Notes: generated from the sequence alone by a model not told the origin. DNA of 64,000 bases from Streptomyces sp. Alt3 (GCF_030719215.1 NZ_CP120983.1:7316001-7380000); one strand, 5' to 3'; positions 42,345 to 52,088 are shown, numbered from the stretch's first letter. Program-made: numbers and translations.

Positions 42345-43136
42345 ATGATGGGACCGGCACACTCACTGTCAGGGGCGGCAGCCTGGCTGGGGGTGGGTGC
42401 CGCGGCCGCCGCCGCGGGCCACACGATGCCCTGGCCCGTCCTGGTCGTCGGGGCCCTGATCACCGCAGGCGCGGCGCTCGCCCCGGACCTCGACCACAAG
42501 TCGGCCACGATCTCGCGCGCCTTCGGCCCCGTCTCCAAGACACTCTGCGAAGTCGTCGACAAGCTCTCCTACGCCGTCTACAAGGCGACCAAGGGAGCCG
42601 GGGACCCGCGCAGGACCGGCGGTCACCGCACCCTCACCCATACGTGGCTGTGGGCGGTGCTGATAGGCGCGGGCTGCTCCGTGGCGGCGATCACCGGCGG
42701 CCGCTGGGCGGTCCTGGCCATCCTCTTCGTCCACCTCGTGCTCGCCGTCGAGGGCCTGCTGTGGCGCGCGGCCCGCGTCTCCAGCGACGTCCTGGTCTGG
42801 CTGCTCGGCGCCACCAGCGCATGGATCCTGGCGGGCGTGCTGGACCAGCCCGGCAACGGCTCCGGCTGGCTGTTCGACGCGCCCGGCCAGGAGTACATGT
42901 GGCTCGGACTGCCCATCGTCCTCGGCGCCCTCGTGCACGACATCGGTGACGCGCTCACGGTCTCCGGCTGCCCGATCCTGTGGCCCATACCGATGGGCCG
43001 CAAGCGCTGGTACCCCCTCGGTCCGCCGAAGTTCATGCGCTTCCGGGCCGGCAGCTGGGTCGAGATCAAGGTGCTGATGCCCGTCTTCATGATCCTCGGG
43101 GGAGTGGGCGCCGCCGCGGCCCTCAACGTCATCTGA
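42345..43136 (+). CDS. YdjM-like membrane-bound metal-dependent hydrolase
   Basis: 263 residues from the ATG at 42345 (MMGPAHSLSGAAAWLG). YdjM/DUF457 family: GPAHSLSGAAAWLGVG at the N-terminus, LAPDLDHKSATISRAFGPVSKTLCEVVD, GGHRTLTHTWLW, and the terminal ALVHDIGDALTVSGCPILWPIPMGRKRWYPLG. These His/Asp motifs are the presumed metal site of this membrane hydrolase family; four to five membrane helices. Substrate unknown. It reads away from the helicase gene across a 156-bp gap. Confidence 0.87.
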   Translation: MMGPAHSLSGAAAWLGVGAAAAAAGHTMPWPVLVVGALITAGAALAPDLDHKSATISRAFGPVSKTLCEVVDKLSYAVYKATKGAGDPRRTGGHRTLTHTWLWAVLIGAGCSVAAITGGRWAVLAILFVHLVLAVEGLLWRAARVSSDVLVWLLGATSAWILAGVLDQPGNGSGWLFDAPGQEYMWLGLPIVLGALVHDIGDALTVSGCPILWPIPMGRKRWYPLGPPKFMRFRAGSWVEIKVLMPVFMILGGVGAAAALNVI

Positions 43137-43191
43137 CGGCCTTCGAACCGCCCGGGGGGCGGCGAACCCCTCGACGTAGCACGATGGCCGC

Positions 43192-44727
43192 ATGCTGCTC
43201 GCCAGGATCGCCCTCGTGTCCCTGGAGGTCGCCGCGACCTCGGCCCGGACCCGGAAGACCGCCCTGCTGGCCGGACTCTTCCGGGACGCCGAGCCGGACG
43301 ACGTCCCGGTCGTGATCCCCTACCTCGCCGGCCGGCTCCCGCAGGGGCGGCTCGGGATCGGGTGGAGCACCCTGCGCGTCCCGGTCACCCCCGCCGGCGA
43401 ACCCACGCTGACCGTGGCGGGGACGGACGCCGAACTCAGCGCCATCGGCGCCCTGAGCGGCACGGGCTCGCAGGCAGCCCGCAGGGAACGCCTGACCCGC
43501 CTGCTCGGCGCGGCCACCGCGGACGAACAGTACTTCCTGCGCGGGCTGCTCACCGGAGAGGTCCGCCAGGGAGCCCTGGACTCCCTCGCCGTCGACGCCC
43601 TGGCGGACGCCGCGGGGGCGCAGCGCGCGGAGGTACGGCGTGCCGTCATGCTCGCCGGTTCGTCGGTGCCCGTCGCCCGCACGCTGCTGTCCGAGGGCCC
43701 GGCGGCGCTCGCCGCCTTCCGCCTCACCGTCGGCCGTCCGGTCCAGCCCATGCTCGCCCACACCGCCCGCTCCGTCGTCGAAGCGATCGACCGGCTCGGT
43801 CCCTGCGTCGTCGAGGAGAAGCTCGACGGCATCCGCGTCCAGGTGCACCGGGACGGACCGCAGGTGCGCGTCTACACCCGCGCGCTCGACGACATCACCG
43901 ACCGGCTCCCCGAGCTCGCGGAAGCGGTGACCGGCTTCCGCGACGAACGGTTCATCCTCGACGGCGAGGTGATCGCCCTGGGACCCGGCGGGAGGCCCAG
44001 GCCGTTCCAGGAGACCGCCGGCAGGGTGGGATCCCGGCGCGACGTCGCCGGCGCGGCTGACGCCGTCCCCGTGGTCCCCGTCTTCTTCGACGCGTTGTCC
44101 GTGGACGGACGCGACCTCCTCGACCTCCCCCTCACCGAACGCCACCGGGCGCTGGCCGATCTTGTCCCCGAGCCGATGCGGGTGCGCCGCCTCGTCGTGG
44201 ACGACCCCGGGGACGAGTCCCGGCGGGCCGCCGCGGTGGCGTTCTCCGAGGACACCCTGGCCCGTGGCCACGAAGGCGTCGTGGTCAAGGGCACCGCGGC
44301 GCCCTACAGCGCCGGCCGGCGCGGCGCCTCCTGGCTGAAGGTGAAGCCCGTACACACCCTGGACCTGGTGGTGCTGGCTGCCGAATGGGGGCACGGCAGA
44401 CGCACCGGCAGACTCTCCAACCTGCATCTGGGGGCGCGCAGGGACGACGGCACGTTCGCGATGCTGGGCAAGACCTTCAAGGGGCTCACGGACACCATGC
44501 TCAGCTGGCAGACGGAACGTCTCCGGGAACTGGCCACCGGCGACGACGGGCATGTGGTGACGGTGCGCCCGGAACTGGTCGTGGAGATCGCCTACGACGG
44601 GCTCCAGAGCTCCACCCGCTACCCGGAGGGCGTCACGCTGCGGTTCGCCCGCGTCCTGCGCTACCGCGAGGACAAGAACGCCGAGGACGCGGACACGGTC
44701 GGCACGGTCCTGTCCCGCCGGGCATGA
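43192..44727 (+). CDS. ATP-dependent DNA ligase
   Basis: 511 residues. An N-terminal DNA-binding domain (~1-185, AlkD-like helices: FLRGLLTGEVRQGALDSLAVDALADAAG) precedes the nucleotidyltransferase domain with adenylation Lys210 in EEKLDGIRVQ, ERFILDGEVIAL, motif IV around HEGVVVKG, and motif V SWLKVKPV, then an OB-fold (~405-505: MLGKTFKGLTD, VVTVRPELVVEIAYDGLQ, TLRFARVLRYREDK). It resembles the actinobacterial LigB group, which is additional to the essential NAD-dependent LigA and is presumed to act in repair. Confidence 0.94.
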   Translation: MLLARIALVSLEVAATSARTRKTALLAGLFRDAEPDDVPVVIPYLAGRLPQGRLGIGWSTLRVPVTPAGEPTLTVAGTDAELSAIGALSGTGSQAARRERLTRLLGAATADEQYFLRGLLTGEVRQGALDSLAVDALADAAGAQRAEVRRAVMLAGSSVPVARTLLSEGPAALAAFRLTVGRPVQPMLAHTARSVVEAIDRLGPCVVEEKLDGIRVQVHRDGPQVRVYTRALDDITDRLPELAEAVTGFRDERFILDGEVIALGPGGRPRPFQETAGRVGSRRDVAGAADAVPVVPVFFDALSVDGRDLLDLPLTERHRALADLVPEPMRVRRLVVDDPGDESRRAAAVAFSEDTLARGHEGVVVKGTAAPYSAGRRGASWLKVKPVHTLDLVVLAAEWGHGRRTGRLSNLHLGARRDDGTFAMLGKTFKGLTDTMLSWQTERLRELATGDDGHVVTVRPELVVEIAYDGLQSSTRYPEGVTLRFARVLRYREDKNAEDADTVGTVLSRRA

Positions 44728-44766
44728 GCCGTCACGGCGTCGCCCGACTCCTCGCCCCGCCTGACG

Positions 44767-44808
44767 CCGGCCCCCGCCCGCACGGCGTGGGCCGGGGGAG
44801 GGGGCCGG
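44767..44808. terminator. Hairpin between DNA ligase and NDH-2-like gene
   Basis: CCGGCCCCC (44767-44775) pairs with GGGGGCCGG (44800-44808); a second nested stem (GCCC/GGGC) lies in the loop. It is located between convergent stops at 44727 and 44819, so it may serve both. Confidence 0.55.
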
Positions 44809-44818
44809 GAAGAGCGGC

Positions 44819-46180
44819 TCAGCCGCGGGTGTCCGCGCCCGCCGTGTGGGCGCGGATCTCGTCCGGCGTGAGATAGGCGTCGGTGTACTCGAAGTCGCGC
44901 AGGGTCGCCTGCTTACGTGCCTGGAAGCCCGTCCGCACGAAATCGTCACCGGCGATCGCGTTCAGCAGCCAGTTGGTCATGACCCTGGTCTTGGCGACGT
45001 TGGTCCGCAGTGCGGCCCAGTGGTAGCCGCGAGCCGCGGCCTGGGCGGGCAGGCCCTTCAACTCGATGCCCAGCGGCTTCGACACCGCGTCCCTGCCGCC
45101 GAGGTCCACGACCAGACCCAGGTCCTTGTGGACGTACGACTCCAGCGGCCGGCCACGCAGGGACGCGATGATGTTGTCGGCCAGCTTGCGGCCCTGGCGC
45201 ATGGCGTGCTGGGCGGTCGGCGGGCAGATCGCCCCGTCGCCCTTCGCCAGGTCCGGTACCGCGGCCGCGTCACCGAGAGCGAACACCCCGTCGGCACCGG
45301 GCAGGCTCATCTCCGGGGTCACCGCCAGCCGTCCCCGCACGGTCTCGGCGTCGAGGGTGGCGATCAGCGGACTCGCCGCGACCCCCGCGGTCCAGATCAG
45401 CGTGCGGCACGGCAGCACCCGGCCGTCCGTGAACGTCACCTTGTCCGGCCCCGCCTCCGCCACGGACACACCCAGCGAGACCTCGATACCGCGCTTGCGC
45501 AGGATCTCCAGGGCGCTGAGACCGAGCTTGTCGCCGAGCTCCGGCATCAGTTTCGGCGCGATGTCGATCAGATGCCATTTGATCAGCCTGGGATCCAGCC
45601 GGGGGTAGTGCTTGACGGCGTTGCTGGTCAGCAGCTGCAGACACGCGGCCGTCTCCGTGCCGGCGTACCCGCCGCCCACCACCACGAACTGCAGCCGGGA
45701 CGCGCGTTCCTCCTCGTCGTGACTGGCGTCGGCCAGATCGAGCTGGGAGATGACGTGGTCCCTGATGTAGGCGGCCTCCGCCAGGGTCTTCATACCCCGT
45801 GCGTTGTCGACCAGCCCCGGGATGTCGAAGGTCCGGGTGACGCTGCCGGCGGCCAGCACGATGTAGTCGTACGGCTCGTTGACGATCTCGTCCGTGATCT
45901 TCCGGACCACACAGACCTTCGCCTTCGTGTCCACCCCGATGGCCCCGCCGGGCACGATCCGGGTGCGGTGGCGCCGACTGCGGCGCAGGGACACGGCGAC
46001 CGACTGGGGGGTGAGCACCCCGGAGGCGACCTGTGGGAGCAACGGCAGGTAGAGCTGGTACGAGAACGGGGTGACGAGCGCGATGTCCGCTTCGCCGGGA
46101 GCGAGGCTGCGCTCCAGTCGGCGCACGCACTCGACCCCGGCAAAGCCGGCGCCGACAACGAGAATCCTGGGTCGTGCCAC
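44819..46180 (-). CDS. NAD(P)/FAD-dependent oxidoreductase, type II NADH dehydrogenase-like
   Basis: 453 residues. FAD Rossmann motif VVGAGFAGVECVRRL (~8-22), FSYQLYLPLLPQVASGVLTP, second dinucleotide motif VVVGGGYAGTETAACL (~167-182), GVFALGDAAAVPD at the FAD pyrophosphate, and PPTAQHAMRQGRKLADNI. This is the NDH-2 pattern: NADH to quinone electron transfer at the inner membrane face without proton pumping. The C-terminal region (GYHWAALRTNVAKTRVMTNWLLNA) is amphipathic and suits membrane attachment. Start ATG at 46180. Confidence 0.93.
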   Translation of the reverse strand: MARPRILVVGAGFAGVECVRRLERSLAPGEADIALVTPFSYQLYLPLLPQVASGVLTPQSVAVSLRRSRRHRTRIVPGGAIGVDTKAKVCVVRKITDEIVNEPYDYIVLAAGSVTRTFDIPGLVDNARGMKTLAEAAYIRDHVISQLDLADASHDEEERASRLQFVVVGGGYAGTETAACLQLLTSNAVKHYPRLDPRLIKWHLIDIAPKLMPELGDKLGLSALEILRKRGIEVSLGVSVAEAGPDKVTFTDGRVLPCRTLIWTAGVAASPLIATLDAETVRGRLAVTPEMSLPGADGVFALGDAAAVPDLAKGDGAICPPTAQHAMRQGRKLADNIIASLRGRPLESYVHKDLGLVVDLGGRDAVSKPLGIELKGLPAQAAARGYHWAALRTNVAKTRVMTNWLLNAIAGDDFVRTGFQARKQATLRDFEYTDAYLTPDEIRAHTAGADTRG

Positions 46181-46334
46181 GGTGTGCGTCCCTTCTCGGG
46201 CTTACGCGGTCATCGCTCGCCTGCCCCGTATCCGGAGCCAGTCACTCCCTCATCCTCACCGCAGGGGACGGAGTCCGCCTCTTGTGCGACGGCCGGCGGG
46301 CCGCCGCACAGGAGGAGGAGCGGGGAACCGCCGC

Positions 46335-48116
46335 TCAGCCGTGCCAGGAGCGCCACAGCGCCGCGTACGCGCCGTCCGCGGCCACCAGCTCGTCGTGGCT
46401 GCCCAGTTCGCTGATCCGGCCGTCCTCCACCACCGCGATCACGTCCGCGTCGTGCGCGGTGTGCAGCCGGTGGGCGATCGCCACCACCGTACGACCGTCC
46501 AGCACCCGCGCCAGCGAACGCTCCAGATGACGGGCCGCCCGGGGGTCGAGCAGCGAGGTCGCCTCGTCCAGGACCAGCGTGTGCGGGTCAGCCAGGACCA
46601 GGCGGGCCAGGGCGATCTGCTGCGCCTGCGCCGGGGTGAGGGCCAGACCGCCCGAGCCGACCTCCGCGTCCAGGCCGTCGTCGAGGGCCTCGGCCCAGCC
46701 GTCCGCGTCCACCGCGGCGAGTGAGGCCCACAGCTCCGCGTCCTCGGCGTCCGTACGGGCGAGCAGGAGGTTGTCGCGGAGCGAACCCACGAAGACGTGG
46801 TGCTCCTGGTTGACGAGAGCCACATGCTTCCGCACCCGCTCCGCCGTCATCCGCGACAGCTCGGCGCCGCCCAGCGACACCGAACCCGCACGGGGCGCGT
46901 AGATACCCGCCAGCAGCCTGCCCAGCGTGGACTTGCCCGCGCCCGACGGCCCGACCAGTGCCAGCCGTGTCCCGGGCGCCACGTCCAGCGACACCTCGTG
47001 CAGGACGTCGACGCCCGCGCGGTAGCCGAAGCGCACCTCCTCGGCCCTCACCTCCCGGCCGTCCGGGCCGACGAGGTCGTCCCCCGCGTCGGGCTCGATC
47101 TCCCGTACGCCGACGAGCCTGGCCAAGGACACCTGGGCCACCTGCAACTCGTCGTACCACCGCAGGATCAGACCGATCGGGTCCACCATCATCTGCGCCA
47201 GGAGCGCCCCGGTCGTCAGCTGCCCGACGGTGATCCAGTCCTCCATCACGAACCAGCCGCCGAGCAGCAGCACCGCGCCGAGAATCGTCACGTACGTGGT
47301 GTTGATGACCGGGAAGAGCACCGAACGCAGGAACAGGGTGTACCGCTCCCAGGCGGTCCACTCCGCGACCCGCCGGTCCGAGAGGGCGACCCTCCGGGCC
47401 CCCAGCCGGTGGGACTCGACGGTCCGCCCGGCGTCCACGGTCTCGGCGAGGGCGGCCGCGACCGCCGCGTACCCGGCAGCCTCCGAACGGTAAGCGGAGG
47501 GCGCACGCCGGAAGTACCAGCGGCAGCCGACGACCAGCACCGGCAGCGCGATCAGCACCGCGAGTGCCAGCGGCGGGGCGGTCACGGTCAGCGCGCCGAG
47601 CAGCAGCCCGGCCCAGACCACACCGATCGCCAGCTGCGGAACGGCCTCACGCATCGCGTTGGCCAGCCGGTCGATGTCCGTCGTGATCCTGGACAGCAGG
47701 TCCCCGGTACCGGCCCGTTCCAGGACCCCGGGCGGCAGCCCGACCGACCGTACGAGGAAGTCCTCGCGCAGGTCGGCGAGCATCTCCTCGCCGAGCATGG
47801 CCCCGCGCAACCGCATCGTCCGGGTGAACACGGTCTGCACGACGAGCGCCAGAGCGAACACCGCGGCGGTGCGCTCCAGGTGGAGGTCGGTGACCCCGTT
47901 CGAGAGGTCCTCGACCAGTCCGCCGAGCAGGTACGGGCCGGTGATCGACGCGATCACCGCGACGGCGTTGACCGCGACGAGCACCGTGAAGGGTCTGCGG
48001 TGACGCCGCAGCAGGGCGTTCACGTACGCCCGCACGGTCGTCGGCGTGCCGACCGGCAGGGTCGTCGCCGACTCCGGTGCGGCCGGGTCGTACTCCGGTG
48101 GTGCCAGGCCGATCAT
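46335..48116 (-). CDS. ABC exporter half-transporter B (normal Walker A, degenerate signature)
   Basis: 593 residues from the ATG at 48116 (MIGLAPPEYDPAAPES). Six membrane helices (~45-320) fused to an ATPase domain: Walker A GPSGAGKST (~388), Q-loop VNQEHHVFVGSLRDNL, Walker B TLVLDEATS, H-loop AIAHRLHTA. The ABC signature, normally LSGGQ, is LTPAQ here. The gene overlaps its upstream partner by 4 bp. The partner has the opposite defect, so the two should form a heterodimeric exporter with one normal and one degenerate ATP site (as in TM287/288- or BmrCD-like transporters). Substrate unknown. Confidence 0.92.
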   Translation of the reverse strand: MIGLAPPEYDPAAPESATTLPVGTPTTVRAYVNALLRRHRRPFTVLVAVNAVAVIASITGPYLLGGLVEDLSNGVTDLHLERTAAVFALALVVQTVFTRTMRLRGAMLGEEMLADLREDFLVRSVGLPPGVLERAGTGDLLSRITTDIDRLANAMREAVPQLAIGVVWAGLLLGALTVTAPPLALAVLIALPVLVVGCRWYFRRAPSAYRSEAAGYAAVAAALAETVDAGRTVESHRLGARRVALSDRRVAEWTAWERYTLFLRSVLFPVINTTYVTILGAVLLLGGWFVMEDWITVGQLTTGALLAQMMVDPIGLILRWYDELQVAQVSLARLVGVREIEPDAGDDLVGPDGREVRAEEVRFGYRAGVDVLHEVSLDVAPGTRLALVGPSGAGKSTLGRLLAGIYAPRAGSVSLGGAELSRMTAERVRKHVALVNQEHHVFVGSLRDNLLLARTDAEDAELWASLAAVDADGWAEALDDGLDAEVGSGGLALTPAQAQQIALARLVLADPHTLVLDEATSLLDPRAARHLERSLARVLDGRTVVAIAHRLHTAHDADVIAVVEDGRISELGSHDELVAADGAYAALWRSWHG

Positions 48117-49951
48117 GCGCGCTCCTCGATTTCCTCGGCCGCACGGGCCGGCCGGAGACCGTCGACCGTGGCGAGCCCGTCCTGTGCGGCCGCTTCCACG
48201 GCCTCTTCCTCGGTCTCGCGGGTCACGACGGCCCGGTACAGGGGTTCGTGCCGAAGCAGTCCGCGGTGTGTCCCCGCGGCCACGACGGTGCCCCCGCGAA
48301 CGAGGACGACGCGGTCGGCGAGGTCGAGCAGCAGAGGTGACGAGGCGAAGGCCACCGTCGTACGGCCCCGGCGCAGCTGCTCGATGCCGGCGGCGACCCT
48401 GGCCTCCGTGTGCGAGTCCACTGCGGACGTCGGCTCGTCGAGCACGAGCACCTGCGGGTCGGTGACCAGGGAACGGGCCAGGGCGAGCCGCTGGCGCTGA
48501 CCGCCCGACAGAGACCTGCCGCGCTCGGTGATCCGGGTGTTCATCGGGTCGCCGTCCGCGTCGACGGAGGCCTGGGCCAGCGCGTCGAGCACGTCGTCGC
48601 AGCGGGCTGCGGCGAGCGCGTCCCGGGCCGTCACCTCGCCCGAGGACGGCACGTCCAGCAGCTCCCGCAGTGTCCCGGAGAGCAGCACCGGGTCCTTGTC
48701 CTGCACGAGCACCGCGGTCCGCGCGGTGTCGAGCGGCAGCTCGTCCAGCGCCACCCCGCCCAGCAGCACCGAGGGAACCGGTGGGGACGCCTCGTCCTGC
48801 TCGGCGTGTCCGCCGAGCCGTTCCGCCAGCCGCCCGGCCTCGTCGGGATCGCCGCAGACCACCGCGGTGAACACGCCCTGCGGCGCCATCAGCCCGGTCG
48901 CCGGGTCGTACAGATCGCCCAGAGGCGCCTCGGCGTCCGCCGTCGGGGGGCGGACGCTGCGACGCAGGGACAGCACACGGACCGCGCGCTGCGCGGAGGG
49001 CCGCGAGAAGGAGTACGCCATGGCGATCTCCTCCACGTTGCGCAGCGGGAACAGCATCAGGGTCGCCGCGCTGTAGACGGTGACCAGCTGACCGACGTCG
49101 ATCCGGCCGTCCCGGGCGAGCGTCGCCCCGTACCAGACCAGAGAGATCAGCAGAACTCCCGGCAGGAACACCTGGATCGCCGAGATGAGGGACCACATCC
49201 GGGCACTGCGCACGGCGGCCTCACGGACCTCCTGGGAGGCACGCCGGTAGCGTCCGAGGAACAGCTCCTCGCCGCCGATGCCGCGCAGCACCCGCAGCCC
49301 GGCGACCGTGTCGGAGGCCAGCTCCGTGGCGCGTCCCGCCTTCTCGCGCTGGAGATCCGCCCGGCGGGTGGCCCGGGGTAGCAGCGGCAGGACGGCCAGC
49401 GCCAGCACCGGGGTGGCGATCGCGACCAGCACGCCCAGCGAGGGCAGGTAGAGGACCAAGCCCACACAGATCAGCACGAGGGCGGTCGCGGCGGCCAGGA
49501 AGCGCGACAGCGCCTCGACGAACCATCCGATCTTCTCGACGTCGCCGGTGGACACCGCGACCACTTCTCCGGCGGCCACCCTGCGGGTCAGCGCCGATCC
49601 CAGCTCCGCCGTCCTGCGGGCAAGCAGCTGCTGCACCCGGGCCGCGGCGGTGATCCAGTTGGTGACCGCCGTCCGGTGGAGCATGGTGTCGCCGACGGAG
49701 ATGAGGACGCCGAGGACGACGAGGAGGACGCCGGCCGTCACGAGGTCCCGGCCGGAACGGTCGATGACGGCCTGCACCGACAGGCCGACCGCGAGGGGGA
49801 GGCCGGCGATCGCGCAGTGGTGGAGCAGCCCCCAGGAGAGGGACTTGAGCTGGCCGTTGAGCTGACTTCGCCCGAGCCAGAACAGGAAGCGGGGGCCGGA
49901 CCGTACATCGGGATCGCCGGGATCCGTGTACGGAAGATCGCGAATCTGCAT
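48113..49951 (-). CDS. ABC exporter half-transporter A (degenerate Walker A, normal signature)
   Basis: 612 residues from the ATG at 49951 (MQIRDLPYTDPGDPD). Six membrane helices (~40-315) and an ATPase domain whose Walker A is unrecognisable: the strand VVCGDPDEAGRLAERL (~365-379) has GDPDEAG in place of GxxGxGKS/T. The signature LSGGQRQRLALARSL and Walker B VLVLDEPTSAVD are intact. It complements the LTPAQ signature of its partner, whose start lies inside this gene's end. Exports an unknown compound; no biosynthetic cluster is adjacent. Confidence 0.92.
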   Translation of the reverse strand: MQIRDLPYTDPGDPDVRSGPRFLFWLGRSQLNGQLKSLSWGLLHHCAIAGLPLAVGLSVQAVIDRSGRDLVTAGVLLVVLGVLISVGDTMLHRTAVTNWITAAARVQQLLARRTAELGSALTRRVAAGEVVAVSTGDVEKIGWFVEALSRFLAAATALVLICVGLVLYLPSLGVLVAIATPVLALAVLPLLPRATRRADLQREKAGRATELASDTVAGLRVLRGIGGEELFLGRYRRASQEVREAAVRSARMWSLISAIQVFLPGVLLISLVWYGATLARDGRIDVGQLVTVYSAATLMLFPLRNVEEIAMAYSFSRPSAQRAVRVLSLRRSVRPPTADAEAPLGDLYDPATGLMAPQGVFTAVVCGDPDEAGRLAERLGGHAEQDEASPPVPSVLLGGVALDELPLDTARTAVLVQDKDPVLLSGTLRELLDVPSSGEVTARDALAAARCDDVLDALAQASVDADGDPMNTRITERGRSLSGGQRQRLALARSLVTDPQVLVLDEPTSAVDSHTEARVAAGIEQLRRGRTTVAFASSPLLLDLADRVVLVRGGTVVAAGTHRGLLRHEPLYRAVVTRETEEEAVEAAAQDGLATVDGLRPARAAEEIEERA

Positions 49952-50132
49952 GACGTCCCAAGGATCGGAAGCGGAGATCCGTCGTGGATCTCGTGGAACA
50001 GTGGGGGACCAAACCGTGCAAGGTTCGCTTCCTGACCCTGTCCGGGGCAACCGATTTATTCCGGCGGGACGGCCGGTTCCACCGTGGGTGGAGGAGCCCC
50101 GCCACCGGCCGTGGTGACGGGGCGTGGGCCGT

Positions 50133-51593
50133 CTATTCGGTGGGTCGGTCGGAGTCCACGCCGGAACGTGCCTTCCTCCACTCGCCCCGGGTGAAGTCGG
50201 GGATCTGCTGCGGCGCACCCTTGGCCTTGATCGACAGGTGGCTGAGCGGCACGGGCGCGGTCCAGGTGGCGGCGTCGTACACGTCGAAGTCGGGGGCGAG
50301 CCCGAGCCGCATGCACTGCATCAGCCTGAACACCATCATGTAGTCCATCCCGCCATGGCCTCCCGGCGGGTCGGAGTGTTCCTTCCACAGCCAGTGGTCC
50401 CAGTCGGCGTACGCGCCGAAGTCGGCCCACTCGTCGTTCGAGTGGTCCGGTTCGAGGTAGATCCGCTCCGGGTAGTCCTCGAACACCCCTTTCGTGCCGC
50501 CGAGGCTGTTGATCCGCGAGTAGGGGTGAGGTGTCGACACGTCGTGCTCCAGGCGTATCACCCGGCCCTTGGCGGTCTGGACGAGACTGATCGTCCGGTC
50601 GCTCTCGATGTAGGTCTCCTTCCAGCTCGCGTCGCCGGCAGGCATGTGCTCCTTGCGGTAGGCGGCGAGACCGAGCGAGGGCGTGCCGACACTCGTGATG
50701 CTGACCGCGCGATCGCCGCGGTTGACGTCCATGTAGTTGGAGACCGGGCCGAAGCCGTGGTTGGGGTACAGGTCACCGCGCAGCCGCGTGTGCCACAACC
50801 GCCGCCAGGGGCCCTCGTAGTAGTCCGGGTCGAACATCAGGCCGCGCAGGTCGTGGTTGTAGGCGCCCGCCCCGTGCAGCAGATCACCGAACAGACCGGC
50901 GTGCGCCATCCGCAGCACCCGCATCTCGTTGCGCCCGTAACAGCAGTTCTCCAGCTGCATACAGTGGCGCCTGGTCCGTTCGGAGAGGTCGACCAGCTCC
51001 CAGAGCTGGTCCAGCCGCAGTGCGATCGGACACTCGACACCGACGTGCTTGCCGTTCAGCATGGCCGTCCTGGCCATCTCGAAGTGGAAGTCCCAGGGCG
51101 TCGCCACGTACACGAAGTCGATGTCTCCGCGTGCGCAGAGGTTCGCGTAGTCGTCCTCCCCCTTGGTGTACACGGCGGGTGCGGGCTGACCCGCGGCCGT
51201 GACCTTCGCGGCTGCTCGCTCGGCCTTGTCCTTCACCGGATCGCAGACGGCGACGACCCGCACCCCGTCGACGGCGAGGAAGAGGTCGATCATGCTGCCG
51301 CCGCGGTTGCCGAGCCCCACGATGCCGACGCGCACGGTCGAACGACGGTCGAAGCGGACCCCGGCCATGGTGGCGCCCCTGCGGGCCGGAACGGACAGGG
51401 CTTCGGAGTCCGCGGGGTGCTCGGCGGCCGATGCCGAGCCGGAGCCGAGCGCCCCGAGTCCGAGTCCGGTGCCCGCGACTCCCACCGCGCCGGCTGTGGT
51501 GCGAAGGACGGAACGACGGCTCAGCGAGCTGTCGTCCGTGGTCTGCGGGTCCTGGTCCCACGAATTCCGGTCCTGTGGTGCGTCGTCATTCAT
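50133..51593 (-). CDS. Tat-exported Gfo/Idh/MocA oxidoreductase, GH109-like
   Basis: 486 residues from the ATG at 51593, with GGAGGCCAG upstream. A twin-arginine signal (SRRSVLRTTAGAVGVAG, then a hydrophobic stretch to about residue 57) directs Tat export. The Rossmann domain carries GIVGLGNRGGSM (~90) and VVAVCDPVKDKA; the catalytic part includes ATPWDFHFEMARTAMLNGKHVGVE, then NCCYGRNEM and WRRLWHTRLRGDLYPNHGFGP. This combination matches the NAD-dependent glycosidase family GH109 (alpha-N-acetylgalactosaminidase type). The true substrate is uncertain. Single gene. Confidence 0.9.
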   Translation of the reverse strand: MNDDAPQDRNSWDQDPQTTDDSSLSRRSVLRTTAGAVGVAGTGLGLGALGSGSASAAEHPADSEALSVPARRGATMAGVRFDRRSTVRVGIVGLGNRGGSMIDLFLAVDGVRVVAVCDPVKDKAERAAAKVTAAGQPAPAVYTKGEDDYANLCARGDIDFVYVATPWDFHFEMARTAMLNGKHVGVECPIALRLDQLWELVDLSERTRRHCMQLENCCYGRNEMRVLRMAHAGLFGDLLHGAGAYNHDLRGLMFDPDYYEGPWRRLWHTRLRGDLYPNHGFGPVSNYMDVNRGDRAVSITSVGTPSLGLAAYRKEHMPAGDASWKETYIESDRTISLVQTAKGRVIRLEHDVSTPHPYSRINSLGGTKGVFEDYPERIYLEPDHSNDEWADFGAYADWDHWLWKEHSDPPGGHGGMDYMMVFRLMQCMRLGLAPDFDVYDAATWTAPVPLSHLSIKAKGAPQQIPDFTRGEWRKARSGVDSDRPTE

Positions 51594-52088
51594 CTGGCCT
51601 CCAGAGAGGGGAGTCGACGGTGCGCGTACGGTTCCCGGGGCCCGCGTGGACACGGCGGGTCCCCGAACCTCGTCAAGGACCTTGGTGGGTGGGGCTGGTG
51701 TTGCGCAAGAGGCAGTGATCGGACTACGGCGTCAGTGTGGGGCCCCGACGGACTACCGCGTCCGTGAACGGGGCTTCGACGAACCACGGCGTCCGTGCAG
51801 GGCCCCCGCGCCGTGCGTTTGTGGACCACGGCCCTGCGGCAGTCCCATGACGCGGTGCTCCGGGCGGCCGACGGTGAGCCGCACGAGGACGGGCAGGGCG
51901 GTCAGGATCGGGCGGGACGGGCAGGCCGGGCGGGGCGGGCGGCAGGATCGGGCAGGACCCGCAGCCGGCTCGGTGGGCGAGGGGACGGCGGGGGACGCTG
52001 CCGTCCGGCCGGTAGGAGGGGGCGAGGTCCCGGCCCGGCGCCCGGGGGCAGACGTATCCCCCTGCGGCGACGCGCCGCTGACCCGCCT
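51594..52088. other. Gene-free stretch containing short tandem repeats
   Basis: 495 bp between two leftward genes. No supported gene. It contains three imperfect ~30-bp repeats (listed separately) and a run of GGGCAGG/GGGCGG-rich sequence at 51890-51960. Confidence 0.5.
51721..51809. repeat. Three imperfect ~30-bp tandem repeats
   Basis: Units at 51721-51749, 51750-51780 and 51781-51809 share the pattern GGACTACGGCGTCCGTG, followed by a G/C-rich spacer ending in CGAC or CGC. They differ by several substitutions and small length changes. No coding function seen. Confidence 0.7.

Noticed and set aside
46335..49196. 953-codon frame suggesting a fused ABC transporter
   Set aside because: The first 360 codons are an out-of-frame reading of the upstream half-transporter; the two genes are separate with a 4-bp overlap.
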